64,000 nucleotides of DNA from Leptasterias polaris (GCA_037783415.1 JAZGTN010000064.1:3211001-3275000), one strand, 5' to 3'; shown: positions 22,380 through 33,249, numbered from the stretch's first letter. The notes: generated by a model not told the origin, from the sequence alone. Numbers and translations: made by a program.

Positions 22380-25300
22380 CTGCGTATACGGGTTAACGGC
22401 TTCAGAATGACCATTGAACTGAAGGTCCTTCTGATCTTTGATTTTGACAAGGCCCTTTATGTCAAACCCAGAGTCGACTTTCTAAAACAAGTGTTTACCT
22501 GGAGTTGTAGTGATTACAGTACTTTGAGTTTGTGGTTGGTGGTTTTTGACATAGTTTCCAGCTCCAGACCACTCCGTAGAAATATCTTCCCCCGTCCAGT
22601 GAGTAAGCTCGCATGGCTTTTATAATTAAAATTTAAACTTGTTTTAGTTTTGTTTTAGAAACCCCGTTTGCGAACCATGCCCGAATTAGTGCGACCAATA
22701 AGTAGCTTTAATAGTCACATGAACATCAGTTGAGCAAAATTCCAAATTGTTTACAACTAACCGAAAACGAAGGCAAAGTCTTAATATGCTAAAGTTTTCA
22801 AATATGTCATCGCTGAATTTTACTTTCCTAACATAACTATGTAATATTTTTTACAGCCATCGTTAAACTAAGTAATTGAAGAAACAGAATCGCGTAGACG
22901 TAAAACTAAATATTATGTTTGGGACCAGCTTGGTCCCGGAAGTTCGAATTCTTGCTATAATTGCACAGTTAGGCCTACTGTATGTCAGACTCAGATGTGC
23001 CTATCGAAGACGTGATATTGACTAACCGCAATATATTTTGGGCTGCAGAAGCATGACCGTAACCCTACAGATGGCGGACGAACCTCCATGGCGCGTTATA
23101 TATTCGGGTGTTGTACTTTGCAGTGTTGATCTTTTGTCCAAAATTAAGGATACTATGTAAAGATTTGTCACTCATGAAGCAAGCTGAACCGAGCCAAACA
23201 ATTGGCTGAAACCGAGTCAGCGAACGTAGTTGGTCAAAGCTGAATTTACTCTTCATTGTCGCCAAAACGCTCCCATGGCTGCGTTAATGTACGATAACGG
23301 AGTCAGAGTGACCAGCGATCTGGGCTTCAATCCACAAAGCACCAAGATTCATCTTAAGGCGAGTTGTCAATATTACCATGAAAGTGATTTGTATTGTGAA
23401 ATCACACGTTGCATAACAGTAATTAAGAGTGATATCCACAGTTAAGATCAATTTGAACTCTTTTAAAGCTCAAACCCCAATCCTTTTTTTGATAAAGGCT
23501 TTTAGTGGACCTTTATCATGCTGCGGCTGTCTTCAACACGTTCAAACCGAGGCTGGAAGGAGAAATAGTCTGATTCCTTTTGTGTATTAGTATTCATTGC
23601 TGTTATGGGATACAAGAAACATGACCAAGATGGTGGCGACATGGCAATGGTTTAATGATATCTCAAAATACGTGGTTACCTGGAGTTGTAGTGATGACGG
23701 TACTCTGCGTTGTTGACTGATGTTTTGTATCTAGCCTGTTTACACAAACTAGTCCGCATATGAGGTTGCACTTGCAGTATTGTGTGTCCAAGCAGTCTGC
23801 ACTTGTATTGCATGAGTTGAAACCCAGACATATGTTTTCTAGCTTCAGACCACTCCATATTATAAATAGTTGCCCCCGTGCAGTAAGCTCGCATGGCTCT
23901 TTATGGGAATTAACAAATAAAATGTTTCCCGTGAGACGTACATAATATGAAGAATAATTTCCACAAATTATAATGATATTAGTGCAATAATGGCCTTGCG
24001 TAGAGTCTAACCCAACGCGCTGAACACCATAATAGGATTTTAACTAAAGAACAATGTAAAGGAATAGGAACAAAATCCATTGAAGAAAAACTAAACAAAC
24101 ATGGCATCTACAAGGAAACCTGAATATAGCGGTTGTAAGTAAATGCAGTTGATGTAAAGTGATAACTTGTTTAGTTGAAGAAACTTAATGCTTGAATACT
24201 GTATTATTTAATCATTTACCCAAATACAAGTTATCAAGTGTTGGTAGTGTTAACTCATAACATTACGTTTACAATGTACCGAGAGAAGGTTGTTTGAATG
24301 TACTTGAATGTATATCTATGATCAAGCGGTGTAGAACATCGGACTTATTAAGTTCTATAATGCACTGTTTAAAAAGAAGACTAACATTTTGCTGGGTAAA
24401 ACTGCTGGATAAAATGTTGTGTAACATTCGCTCAATATTGCGGAAAACGACAAGCTTTGTTGCACCATTCACTTGTGTAGCACATACCCCAAAATTAGGT
24501 TCAGGTTCGAATCGAGACTACTTCAGAAGTGAGTAAAACAACATTTGTTTCACCCCAATTATAGTGCAACTTTGCATACTGATGGTAATAATTAACTGAA
24601 AATTAGGTAGACAGCTCCACATGGAATCTTTTCCCCTAATGCAAGTATGTAGTCAATATATAGTCAAATCACAGTCAATGACTGGATCGTCGAAGTGTGG
24701 GTTCTATTCCCGATCTTGACACTTGGGTCCTTGACAAAGGCACTTGCCATAATTGGTTCTCTTAACCCATGTGTATATAAATGGGAATTTGCGAGTATTG
24801 AGACATTGGATTAACCACTTTGCGCTAACACAAGCAGCTTTGTTGTATTTTGTTTTAACTAGACCCTTTTCAGTCACCTGTATGCTCACCACTTTAAATT
24901 GTGGTACCAGGTAAAATAATAAGAAGTGCAGAAATATTTCGTTGAAAAAGTAATAACTAAATTATGCTTACAATGAACCTACCCTTCTTTGCGACCTGGG
25001 CCCTAGTTGGCTCAGAATGCAACCGTACGAGGCATCGGTGACCACAACCGGCCACACAGAGGCACTCATTGAACCGGTGAATACACTTCATCCCCGGCTG
25101 ACATTTTGGTTGCCCACATGGTCCTGATTTCCTTCCAACCATGTTAAATGTTGGCTCAACCGTAGGACATGTTCTCTCTGTGGGCGTGTAAACAATTTTC
25201 TTTTATTATTTAAATATCAAATAATAAACCACAAGGGAAACTGACTGGGTAAATTTTAAATGATTTTGGGTTGAATAAAGACAAATTGATTAGAGCTTGA

Positions 25301-28300
25301 TTTGAACCAACGACCTCCGGATTAACGTGCCGGCGCTCTACCAACTGAGCTATCTAGCCCTATGTTGGCGGTCTCCCTATTTTGTCAATATCTTCGTATA
25401 TAATTAAATTCGCTTCTTTAGGCCTAAGTGTTGAACGTAAGGTACAGAGCACAAGGCTATAAGACAGTTTAAGTGCGTATAAAGGCCTTGTCACACATGA
25501 GGCAGTTTATACCGGCAACTTTTACAGGTAACTTCCAACTGCAATGCATGCTACAGGACCACTTAGCACATAGGTAATGTTTCAAACTTTGTCTTACGAT
25601 TTCCCAAGAAGAATATCTGAAGTTCAAATGTGAATGCCTTTTCTTCGTGGAGATTGCTTTAAAAGTGGTTGCCTGTAAATTGCCTCGGGTGTCATGGCCC
25701 TAGGAATGGCTACACTTTGAAAAGGAATATTTCGAGAAGTTGAATGAAGTCATTTGAAATGTTGTGTGTAAAATAAAAATGCTTGGACATTTTTGTTGTT
25801 ACCAACGGTCTGTTCGTTTTGTTTTGTTGTTTGTTTGTATGTGGGGTTCTTCTGCATTGATACTCATGCCACACATACATTAGTGAAAGGGAAATTTGTT
25901 TCTCTAGAAGATTGGTATGGACTGTAAAAGTCTCCTTCATATCGAAAACGAGAAAACAACTCGAACGAAGACTACATTTTTGTATGAAATCAAATCCCTT
26001 TTTAATTCTGTGTGTACACATTTCTTGTAAACAAAAATACCCGTACCAATTTGTTAAAATTTGTTATACTATAATACAAATAATTTGTTTAAGTTAATAT
26101 TGAAACATAATTAAAACTTGGGACGAGGGTGCTTATTTTTTTAGAAACACCATTTTCCAATCACGCCTCAATTTTTACGACATCTTATGGGTTTAACGAC
26201 AACATGGAAGTTGGGCAAAACTCTTCTTTTTAGCTGTTCCGACTTACTGTCGGAACAGGTGTTGTTTTCGTCGAGATTTATATTATTTTTCTTATACATT
26301 TGTTTCCGCCTAAATCCCATAGCATTTGTACACGTTTTTTGTATACACCTAATATCCTAGAGCGTAAATATGAAAGAGTTAGATCCTATATCAAATTGAA
26401 GCTTAGTACATAAACTTAACTCTCAATGTGATAAATATTAAAATTCTTAATTAATTAGCCACTTAACAGCGAGGTGAATATTTAATTAGCCAACCTTGTT
26501 AGCACCATATCTAAAAAAGATCGTCAAACTTTTTTCAGTTTTAGACTTCTGTGATACTGTAAATGTGCATTCCGGCCTAAAATATGGAACGACGCCACAA
26601 TGACGTCATTTATTGCGCAATTTCGCCCGTGTACAAAACACATGGAGATAGTGAAAACAAATCCGACTTCTAGAAACATAATTTTTCAATTAAGCTCAAA
26701 TTTAACGTCCTAGATTACACAAATGTTTCTTAAAACGAGAAATATTTTATTGACGGTCAGTTTAAAAGCATCAAAACTTATTAAAACATTGTCAGTAGAA
26801 AAAAAACCCCAATTTTCAGGCAAATTTAACGCCTTGGGTACTCTGCCTAGAATTTGATAAGTGTTTATTTACGGAAAGGAGTCAAATTCTAAACTTGTTC
26901 AAGTCTGCGACCCATTTATGACCCGTGTTGGTGCGTTTTTTGTAGAATATACATAGAGATTCATTACTGTCGCCGACTGACACAAGTTTACGTTCATTCA
27001 CAAGAAACGAGAAGAATATTTTTCTTGATCTCAGCGCGTCGAGAGGAAAACCGCTCAGGTCGTTATTCAGATTCAGCGTGAACGCATAGACAACACCGCC
27101 TGGGTTTTTGGACGATCAGCGGGTGCGACTTCTTTGCGCTGTGAAACCCGTTCGCCGGAAAACCACATTTTTAAGGTTCTCTTATGCAAAAACAATACTG
27201 TTTCTTGCAACTAATGCCGCACGCAAAGTAATGAAATAACAAAGACTTAAGCCTGTAAATTGGAAACGATATGGGTGTGCGTGGCATGGGATCGTTTGCT
27301 GTGCAAATCGTGATCGCAATTATTATGGTCAGCATTTCGCAGCACTTTTCAAGTGAATTTTTCAACGTTTATCCGAACCGTACAAAATGTGAACGTTTAA
27401 CCGTAAGATCTGTCACTTAACCGAGTAACCGTCACAGGCTTACGTATAAGCCTGCGCATTCACGGTTATTTTTTTGTAAACGTAACCGTTTGTGAAACAG
27501 TTGGTGACCCGTGTAACAGCAGTTTCATAAACAACATTTCAAGTAAAAAAACCTGTTTACACAACCGTGCATGTGACCTAATATCCTAAAGCGTATATGA
27601 AAGAGTTAGATCCTATATCAAATTGAAGCTTAGTACATGAACTTAACTCTCAATGTAAATTTTTTTTAAATTCTTAATTTATGAGCCCATTTACAGCGAG
27701 GTGAATATTTAATTAGCCAATCTTGAGACAACTGTACATGTATCTCGAAAAGTAAACAACCGATCGTCAAACTTTTTTCAGTTATAGACTCCTTGGGCAT
27801 TGGAGACCGTGACCCCATGTTGACCTTTACTTCCGGGTCAACCAGAAGTGGGACCATATCTCAAGAACTACATAACCGATTTTCAAACTTTTTTTAGTTA
27901 TAGACTCCTTGGGCATTGGAGATAAGCCTTGGGTAACCGTGACCCCATGTTGACCTTTACCTATGGTTCAACCGGAAGTGGGACCTTATCTCAAGAATTA
28001 CACAGCCGATTAAAAAACTTTTTTCAGTTATAGACTCCTTGGGCATTGGAGACCGTGACCCCATGTTGACCTTTACTTCCGGGTCAACCAGAAGTGGGAC
28101 CATATCTCAAGAACTACATAACCGATTTTCAAACTTTTTTTAGTTATAGACTCCTTGGGCATGGGAGATTAGCCTTGGGTAACCGTGACCCCATGTTGAC
28201 CTTTACTTCCAGGTCAACCGGAATTGGGACCATATCTCAAGAACTACACAACCGAAGTTCAAACTTTTTTCAGTTATAGACTCCTTGGGCATTGGAGATT

Positions 28301-30664
28301 AGCCTTGGGTAATCGTGACTCCATGTTGACCTTTACTTCCGGGTCAACCGGAAGTGAGACCATATCTCAAGAACTACACAACCGATTTTCAATCCTTTTT
28401 CAGTTATAGACTCATTGGGCATTGGAGATTAGCCTTGGGTAATCGTGACCCCATGTTGACCTTTACTTCCGGGTCAACCGGAAGTGAGACCATATCTCAA
28501 GAACTACACAACCGATTTTCAAACTTTTTTCAGTTATAGACTCCTTGGGCATTGGAGATTAGCCTTGGGTAACCGTGACCCCATGTGACCTTTACCTATG
28601 GGTCAACCGGAAGTGGGACCATATCTCAAGAACTACACAACCGATTTTCAATTTCTTTTCAGTTATAAACCCTTTGAGCATTAAATGTTAGACAAGGGTT
28701 ACCATGAACCCATGTTGACCTTTAATTTCTGGTTTAAAAGCTCATTTCTAATCAGTATCAGAATGAAGACCAGGTTTAGGTTTTTAGTCACATTTAAGTG
28801 AACAAGGGGCTTGTCAAAGGTCAAGAGTCTTCTATCTTGAAATAAGACCAACTTTAAAGCTTTGAAGCACTTAATCGAAGCAAAACAATACGGAACAGCT
28901 TTGTGTTTGTTCACAAACACCTAATGTCTAGTTTATTTGTTGTTATTTTTTTACAAGTGCAACGGAGGTCAAGTCTTATTCTCTGCTTTTCTTTGTTGAT
29001 TTGTTAAAAACAATGTCTTTCTAATATTTCATGGCTAAATTTTATTTTCCCCATCAATACGTAGTAATTGTCTTAGCCATAAACTACGTTAAACTAAAGT
29101 GTTTGAAGTAACAGAATCTTGCAAATGTATAACTCAAAAATGGTTGGGCCCAATTTGGTCCCAGAAGTTCAAATGTGCGCGAGACTTGCACAGTCTTAGC
29201 ATGGAACTTATAACTAGTGAGCTTTTGTATCGAAACCAATCATTTCTTTCGAAGATAATAATTGCTTATCATGTAAGGTACTTGGTCAACCACAGACGAA
29301 GTCTTGAGATTGGTATTAAACAAACGGTTGAATAGTTTTACATGTCCAACGATAGGCGTTTCTGTACAACTTTCTCATTGAAGAAACACCTCACTTTTGT
29401 ATCCACAAACGTCAACGTGCGGATCAACAGAACAACTAATGTCTTGCAAAGGGACTGATAATGTTTCCACATCCCGATGCATTTGAATGGATCCACAATA
29501 GGTGATGAGTTGTCGCATTGTTTCAATGCCTGACTTAATTTGACGAAAAGATCAAAATGATCAGTTAAGTTTTGAAAGGTAAAGTAGGTGTCACTGCGTA
29601 CGTTATGCGTATCTTTAGACTCACCACAACGCAGACCGCAACTGGGCGTGCACTTGCAGGTTTCTCCGGCCAGGCATGGTTGGTCACGGCAACTTGCTGA
29701 CGACCTGCAGTCTGATTTTGAGTGGCCAAAATTATCCAGAGGTACCGGTATTTCCCAAGATTCACTCGGACAATCCACAGAAGAATTGAGTCCTGTTAAC
29801 ATGGTGAAACAAACAAAGGAATTGTATCAAATAAAAAATAATAACGTTTGCAGCGAAACTTATGCCGTGAGTTTCGTTTCTTGTTTTAACTCAAATTTAC
29901 CCTCTTGATACGGATTTGTGAACGTTACCGAAACCGTAACCGTAACTGCAATCGTAAAGTATTCCCTCACATCAATTAACCTCTCCGTACCTGAAGGAAG
30001 CAACCACACACATCAATCAACCGCCCGTTTCATCGAGGGAACGTAAGACAGGATCTACCGGTAAACAGTTTGTTTCGTTTCCGCTTTAAATGCCGATTTA
30101 AGTCATTGCCGTACTTCGTTGGGAGGGAGCAATGACTGCACCTGTGCCGAATTTAGTTATAAAATGTGAAATTACTGAATACTGGTTTCTGGACATGTGG
30201 GTGAAAGGTTCATTTTTTTTTTATTGTTTTATTATTTTATTGTGGTTCAAAAAGGGTTTTTCAATTAACGATCACAGGCCTATAATTTTTGTTAGACTAG
30301 GTGATGATTTTAATCACAAAATTTTTCTGAATTTCACTTATTTGTTTTTTTATTTATTCATTCATTTCTGTTCTTTTACTGTGCAATATCTAGGAACCCT
30401 TGAAAGTGTAGAACTTGCGATGATCCTTTCTTTGTCTTTTCCCCATTTTGTTTTAAGTTCAACCGCTTGTAGGTTCACTCTGTGTATTGTGCATTTGATG
30501 CAAAAAACTTACCATAGCAAAGCACCAAACATATTCCTAAAGTGAAATATCCCAACAGATCGACATAGGGTTGAACATAAAGACCGACCATGGTAAACGG
30601 GTTTTGGTATAGCAAACACGAAACCTGCAAGATAGATGTGAAGGCAAATGAAGAGGCTTGCCAT
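18937..30664 (-). CDS. Secreted multi-module cysteine-rich protein gene (signal peptide, FOLN/WAP-like modules, Kazal, S/T/P tail)
   Basis: On the - strand I assemble exons 30664-30513, 30141-30059 (tentative), 29792-29625, 25177-24983, 23898-23680, 21964-21659, 20300-20127 and 19061-18937. Apart from the first two, every junction is phase 1, the class typical of shuffled extracellular modules. Four exons carry a module of C-x4/5-C-x(n)-C-x-C-x3-C-G-x2-C type (the last lacks the final two cysteines). It resembles both the FOLN part of follistatin domains and a WAP core with one residue inserted between the paired cysteines. One exon carries a Kazal core (VCGSDGNTYRTLCDF). The terminal exon is Ser/Thr/Pro rich with no membrane segment. 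Kazal and WAP domains commonly inhibit serine proteases; FOLN-Kazal pairs bind growth factors or matrix. Which applies is not decidable here. I do not recognise a named orthologue. Confidence 0.62.
19205..19500 (+). pseudogene. LINE ORF2 C-terminal remnant, + strand
   Basis: The + strand reads EWRWAGHTARGTYSRWTTRP near 19230-19290, then an Arg-rich APRPRRRTRQQRPWPP block near 19422-19470. This is the WxGHxxRM...RWT...GRPxxRW pattern at the end of RTE/BovB-like or similar LINE proteins. Stops and frame changes break it. It sits in the last intron of the - strand gene. The long - strand frame over the same bases is a shadow. Confidence 0.55.
20127..20300 (-). CDS. Cysteine-module exon 4 (truncated module)
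   Basis: Acceptor 'aattgcttcgttgcag', donor 'gcag|gtagga', phase 1-1, 58 codons. Module is CEDPRPCETNSDCTGKDEIC followed by ICV; it then runs into ILTPHVQA with no C-G-x2-C, so the last two cysteines of the module are absent. Two further cysteines stand upstream of the module or in the previous exon. One N-x-S/T site (CTNST). Confidence 0.65.
20825..21130 (+). repeat. tRNA-derived SINE (Leu/Ser-like head)
   Basis: Head 'atggtcaagcggtctaaagc', B box 'ggttcgactcccggtcaaga', body with 'cccaggggtataggctaatg', 'gctgtgttctcaccagggag', ending near 'taaagcgcattgatacatca'. Body matches the copy at 63605. Confidence 0.75.
21338..21600 (-). pseudogene. Two partial duplicates of the Kazal exon 3' half
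   Basis: 21340-21463 repeats the last ~125 bp of the real exon (21659-21771 plus donor flank); 21534-21600 repeats the last ~65 bp. Both keep the donor 'ctggtgagcg' or 'ccggtgagcg', but each has an in-frame TGA in the Kazal frame, so they are dead exon copies. Flanking intron ('aaccctgtgcgtaagc') is duplicated too. Confidence 0.75.
21659..21964 (-). CDS. Kazal/follistatin-type exon
   Basis: Acceptor is a pure C12/T10 tract then 'aacgtag'; donor 'actg|gtgagcg'. Phase 1-1, 102 codons. After a Thr/Ser-rich lead (TTTFSTAGTTIKSTGEAENP) comes CNLYKHRHVCGSDGNTYRTL, then CDF and GSC. The C-x8-C-G-S-D-G-x-T-Y-x3-C spacing is Kazal-type. Of the six standard cysteines, the first and fifth are missing here, unless the first comes from the upstream exon; a further Cys lies in GCNTTLQRG. 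Two N-x-T sites near the end. Confidence 0.75.
22335..22379 (+). repeat. C homopolymer, about 30 bp
   Basis: Long C run on the + strand. Similar C or G runs stand at 17950, 37360, 42414, 48233 and 61199; assembly length is unreliable at such sites. Confidence 0.9.
22499..22616 (-). pseudogene. Decayed duplicate of the 23680-23898 exon
   Basis: Starts CCA TGC GAG CTT ACT like its neighbour and ends in the same QSTVITTTP G with a good donor (GTAAAC), but the whole cysteine module between is absent. The acceptor has lost two bases (aaaagcc against aaagagcc), so no AG allows phase 1. In the expected frame it would read PCELTHWTGEDISTEWSG only. It looks like a non-functional exon copy. Confidence 0.6.
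22858..22975 (+). repeat. Dispersed repeat ('ttggtcccggaagttcgaa')
   Basis: Shares 'cgttaaacta', 'ttgggaccagcttggtcccg' and 'gaagttcgaa' with 29080-29205 and 62410-62555. Non-coding. Confidence 0.65.
23320..23468. mobile_element. Short MITE, decayed copy
   Basis: Matches the complete copy at 49425-49570 ('aagattcatcttaag', 'gtgatttgtattgtga') with diverged ends. Confidence 0.6.
23680..23898 (-). CDS. Cysteine-module exon 3
   Basis: Acceptor 'ttgttaattcccataaag', donor 'ccag|gtaacc', phase 1-1, 73 codons. The module reads CLGFNSCNTSADCLDTQYCK then CNLICGLVC: C-x5-C-x5-C-x5-C-K-C-x3-C-G-x2-C. This equals a WAP core except for the Lys between the paired cysteines. A Thr-rich spacer (TTQSTVITTTP) follows, resembling the lead of the Kazal exon. 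A second reading frame is also open over the exon, but only this one has the cysteine spacing and phase of its neighbours. Confidence 0.7.
24310..24800 (+). repeat. Two broken tRNA-derived SINE fragments
   Basis: 'gatcaagcggtgtagaacat' with B box 'aggttcgaatcgagactact' after an insertion (24315-24530), and a second B box 'tgggttctattcccgatctt' with body (24690-24800). Confidence 0.55.
24983..25177 (-). CDS. Cysteine-module exon 2 (FOLN-like)
   Basis: Acceptor 'gtttacacgcccacag', donor 'aagg|gtaggt', phase 1-1, 65 codons. Contains CGQPKCQPGMKCIHRFNECL then CVAGCGHRC. The C-x4-C-x2-G-x2-C-x6-C-x-C pattern is that of the FOLN half of a follistatin domain, extended by C-x3-C-G-x2-C. This is the best match to FOLN in the gene and argues for a follistatin-like rather than pure WAP origin. 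Confidence 0.7.
25200..25375 (-). repeat. tRNA-derived SINE, 'agctcagttgg' family, inverted
   Basis: Reverse complement gives 'gggctagatagctcagttgg', B-box-like 'ggtcgttggttcaaatcaag' and the tail 'agtcagtttcccttgtggtt'. Complete, head and tail in order. Confidence 0.7.
25900..26150 (+). repeat. Dispersed repeat, copy of 61830-62090
   Basis: 'cgaacgaagactacattttt', 'gaaatcaaatccctttttaa' and 'gggacgagggtgcttatttt' recur at 61830-62090 with similar spacing. Function unknown. Confidence 0.6.
26347..27790. repeat. Two ~210-bp direct repeats flanking 1 kb
   Basis: 26347-26560 and 27577-27790 share 'gaaagagttagatcctatat', 'gcttagtacat.aacttaac' and 'cagcgaggtgaatatttaat'. The second copy leads straight into the 130-bp satellite. 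The interior has no supported gene. Confidence 0.7.
27781..28700 (+). repeat. 116/130-bp satellite, about 8 units
   Basis: 'gttatagactccttgggcat' starts at 27781, 27897, 28027, 28143, 28273, 28403, 28533 and (diverged) 28662. Unit lengths are 116, 130, 116, 130, 130, 130, 129. The 116-bp form lacks 'attagccttgggta'. The unit contains 'gacctttacttccgggtcaa' and the inverted pair 'cttccgggtcaaccggaag'. Confidence 0.9.
29625..29792 (-). CDS. Cysteine-module exon 1
   Basis: Acceptor 'gtttgtttcaccatgttaacag', donor 'tgtg|gtgagt', both strong; phase 1-1, 56 codons. Encodes LNSSVDCPSESWEIPVPLDN, then CRSSASCRDQPCLAGETCKC and TPSCGLRC. An N-glycosylation site (NSS) is near the start. The module is the shortest and cleanest of the four. 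Confidence 0.75.
30059..30141 (-). CDS. Tentative linking exon (83 bp)
   Basis: Acceptor 'aactaaattcggcacag', donor 'accg|gtagat'. Its phase 2 start and phase 1 end are what is needed to join the signal-peptide exon to the module exons. Reads CSHCSLPTKYGNDLNRHLKR then KRNKLFT. The RHLKRKR stretch could be a furin-type site. Proposed mainly because the phases fit, so treat with care. Confidence 0.35.
30513..30664 (-). CDS. First coding exon with signal peptide
   Basis: ATG at 30664-30662 has a good context (AACAATGG). The frame begins MASLFICLHIYLAGFVFA with likely cleavage before IPKPVYHG, a standard secretory signal. The exon ends at a strong donor (GTAAGT) in phase 2. It lies 0.7 kb upstream of the first cysteine-module exon on the same strand, which is why I assign it to this gene; the phase mismatch requires a linking exon. 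Confidence 0.5.
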
Positions 30665-32200
30665 TGTTTATATGCAGGTAAAAGGTGCGTCTGACGTAGG
30701 GGTAGACACGATAGTTAGTCCGGTGCCTTAATCCACATTTTATAACCAAGGTGTACAAAATATTCCGATACAGCACTGACGAAGAGCAGGGGACTTGTTC
30801 TGCGGGCTGGGCCATTTCTCGCAGCCGACTGTGAGACAAGTCTTGGGACGTGTTAGCCCGAGGTAAACTTTGTTACATCTATTTTGACAATCAACTGCGA
30901 TAATTCTCATCTGAATTGGGTTATCAACAAGGTAATTTACCTTTTTTGAAGGGCCAGAAAATAATGGACTATCGTACATTATTGTTATTTTTTTTTCCAC
31001 CCTCAACTTTTGACAGAAACATTATCTCAATTGTTATTGTTGTGCTTAAAAAAATGCTTCTATTATTTTGTACAGATCTGTCACCAGTGTATTTTGTAAA
31101 CACCTCAAGGATATCTTAAATCTGTTGCCTTTGTTAAAGTTGTTAGTTCAACCTTTTTCGCCTATGTGGCCCGAAAAATTATAATTAATTTCAAAATTCT
31201 TGTAGATTTTGAGAAAGTGAAAAGGCACTTTCATTTAAGGTTCTATATATTTTAAAAAGGTATATTGTTATGTTTTATTCTTATAGATTGAAGAAAGTTT
31301 TAAGACACTTTTATTAAGGTATACTATTAAACAAACAAAACAAAAACACTTATAAATAAAAATGCACCAATGAGTTGTGGTAGTTGTTTAAAAACTTTAA
31401 AAAAAAATTAATGTCGGGATCCCTACAAAATTTCACGTTGTTCAGCCATATGCAAACAATTTTGCACTTTACATGGATTTTGTGCGTTGTCCATAGCATA
31501 TGTAAAAGTTTGGATCTGATTTTCGTTTGGGAAAGGCATCATCTGTCTAACTTCGTTTATAGAGAAAAACAATTATACTAACAAAACCTTTGTCGGTGAA
31601 AAATTTGGCCATGCAACTAATGTTTTGTTTTCATCAATATTGACAACTTGCGGTTAGTCGCAAAATTTGACGTCACTATACATAGGGACTCGTAGCAGAG
31701 TCAAAAAACAAAACTGACGTAATTTCGTTTTACTTGCTTAACGCCCAATAGCAGTTTCCGCGTTGCGCGATCTTCCCATTCCCATTCCCAAACGGACGGA
31801 AATAGTCGTCCTTTGTGTCAAACGGAAATGTTTACCGGCTCCGTATCATTCTTTCATTTCCCTTATTATTTTGTGATGTCTGGGTAAGATCTCGAGCTGC
31901 GACCCGCGCGATAACACGTGTCCGAATCCTAATTAATTCATCCCGGATTGTAGCAAAATGTTACAAACCTGACTACAATAAAACTCCTGTTTGTTTGTAT
32001 AAAGTTAGATTCAATCACTATTTATTTAGGTTTGGTGGGTAATTATACATGGGTCCAAAGGACAGTTTAGTATGTCACGAGATGTCAAAAGGTTAAAAGG
32101 TTTCCGATTTGTCGAATGCTGTGAAAATATTCCTGATGTAATACACGTTTTTATAGACCGATTAGAATTTTTCTATTTATAAATGCGGTTACACTTCAAA
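30665..32200. other. Upstream region of the - strand gene; possible + strand promoter
   Basis: No supported coding sequence. A CCAAT-like 'cgcccaatagcag' at about 31745 and a donor-like 'atgtctgggtaagatc' near 31878 could mark a + strand first exon, but nothing downstream confirms it. Confidence 0.25.
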
Positions 32201-32208
32201 TCATTGTC

Positions 32209-32448
32209 TTGTCTCACCTTTACACAAATAATGGACAACCACAAGTGACATTTATGAGGTCATCTGAAGGTGAATGTAGAATAACGCATTATTATCGAGG
32301 TCCTTGGAAAAGGTCAGAGTTAGATCCTGTCAGATTGCGATTCCCCCGTCAGCTAAAAGGGGCTCAAGTCGGGGCTAATGCTTGCCTTAAAGTCGCCTTT
32401 CATCTGTTGTTACCTTTCTATGATAAATGCATACCAACAATAAAATAA
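32209..32448 (+). other. Unrecognised 79-codon open frame
   Basis: Open frame ending KCIPTIK at TAA; AATAAA overlaps the stop. Internal Met gives a shorter 63-codon product. No homology recognised, no signal or membrane segment. Could be a terminal exon or chance. Confidence 0.2.
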
Positions 32449-32739
32449 CCTAAAGTGTGCAATCTAACTTGTAGGAAGGGGTGGGGGGTTCCTAAGTGCT
32501 TTTGTCTGTCTTGTATTTTCGCCACGAAAAATAATTAAAATATTTCAAACGAGTGACCTAACGTGCAAAATAGATTGTGTTTGATCTTTCAAATTGACGC
32601 CAGAGGGGGAGCCACCTATATGTGACAGCTTTTCCAGCCCATTAGCAAAGAAAATTAACAAGAACCGATAGCACGATTTGCGCTTCAAATTATTATGGTT
32701 CTGTTTTTAGGTGCTGAGCGAAAATGTATTGATGCACTT

Positions 32740-32993
32740 TGGTGTGTTGTGGCCGAGCCGTCAAGAGCTAGCATCGTACTCAAGCTCTGATGTGTCTGAT
32801 CAGCAGAGTGTGGGTTTGAGTTCCGGTCGTGGAATTTGTGGCATTGAGCAAGATACTTTACCACAATTGGCTTTGTCTTTCGGATGGGACACTTTAAAGG
32901 GTTGTCCCCAAACTCATGTCCCATTGTTACCCGGCATCAGCCAAGACCGGATACCAGGTAAAATGAGATACACTCGAAATGCACTATAAAAAC
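32740..32993 (+). repeat. tRNA-derived SINE (Leu/Ser-like head)
   Basis: 'gtggccgagccgtcaagagc' head, 'gatcagcagagtgtgggttt' arm, 'gagttccggtcgtggaattt' B box, ending 'gaaatgcactataaaa'. Confidence 0.75.
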
Positions 32994-33225
32994 TTCTGGG
33001 TCAGAATTGTCCCTGATTCCGGGTCCCCGTGGGCCTGACCTATTTCTGAGTCAGTCTGACCCGGAAACTGGTCTTACCATGATATTTTGATCTGGACTCT
33101 GCGTCGAATCGACCCATTTCTTGGTAATTTTGACATAGATTTTGTCATATATATTGACCTAGAATTGGGTTAGACCCCACGTGACGTATATCCGGGTCAA
33201 TTCTGACCCGGGTATTTTATTGTGT
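32994..33225. mobile_element. Fold-back element rich in GACCCG/CGGGTC
   Basis: Ends pair as 'tgggtcagaattg' (about 32998) and 'caattctgacccgg' (about 33198). Several internal GACCCG or GGGTC words. It abuts the 3' end of one SINE and is followed by another. Confidence 0.5.
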
Positions 33226-33249
33226 ACGTTTAGTACCTACTTGAGATCG

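Noticed and set aside
30059..30141. C2H2 zinc-finger reading of CSHC...NRH
   Set aside because: The second histidine is missing and the spacing is accidental; kept only as a tentative linking exon of the secreted gene.
30132..30545. 137-codon + strand open frame
   Set aside because: T-rich, biased composition; it overlaps - strand exons with proper splice signals and has no recognisable domain.
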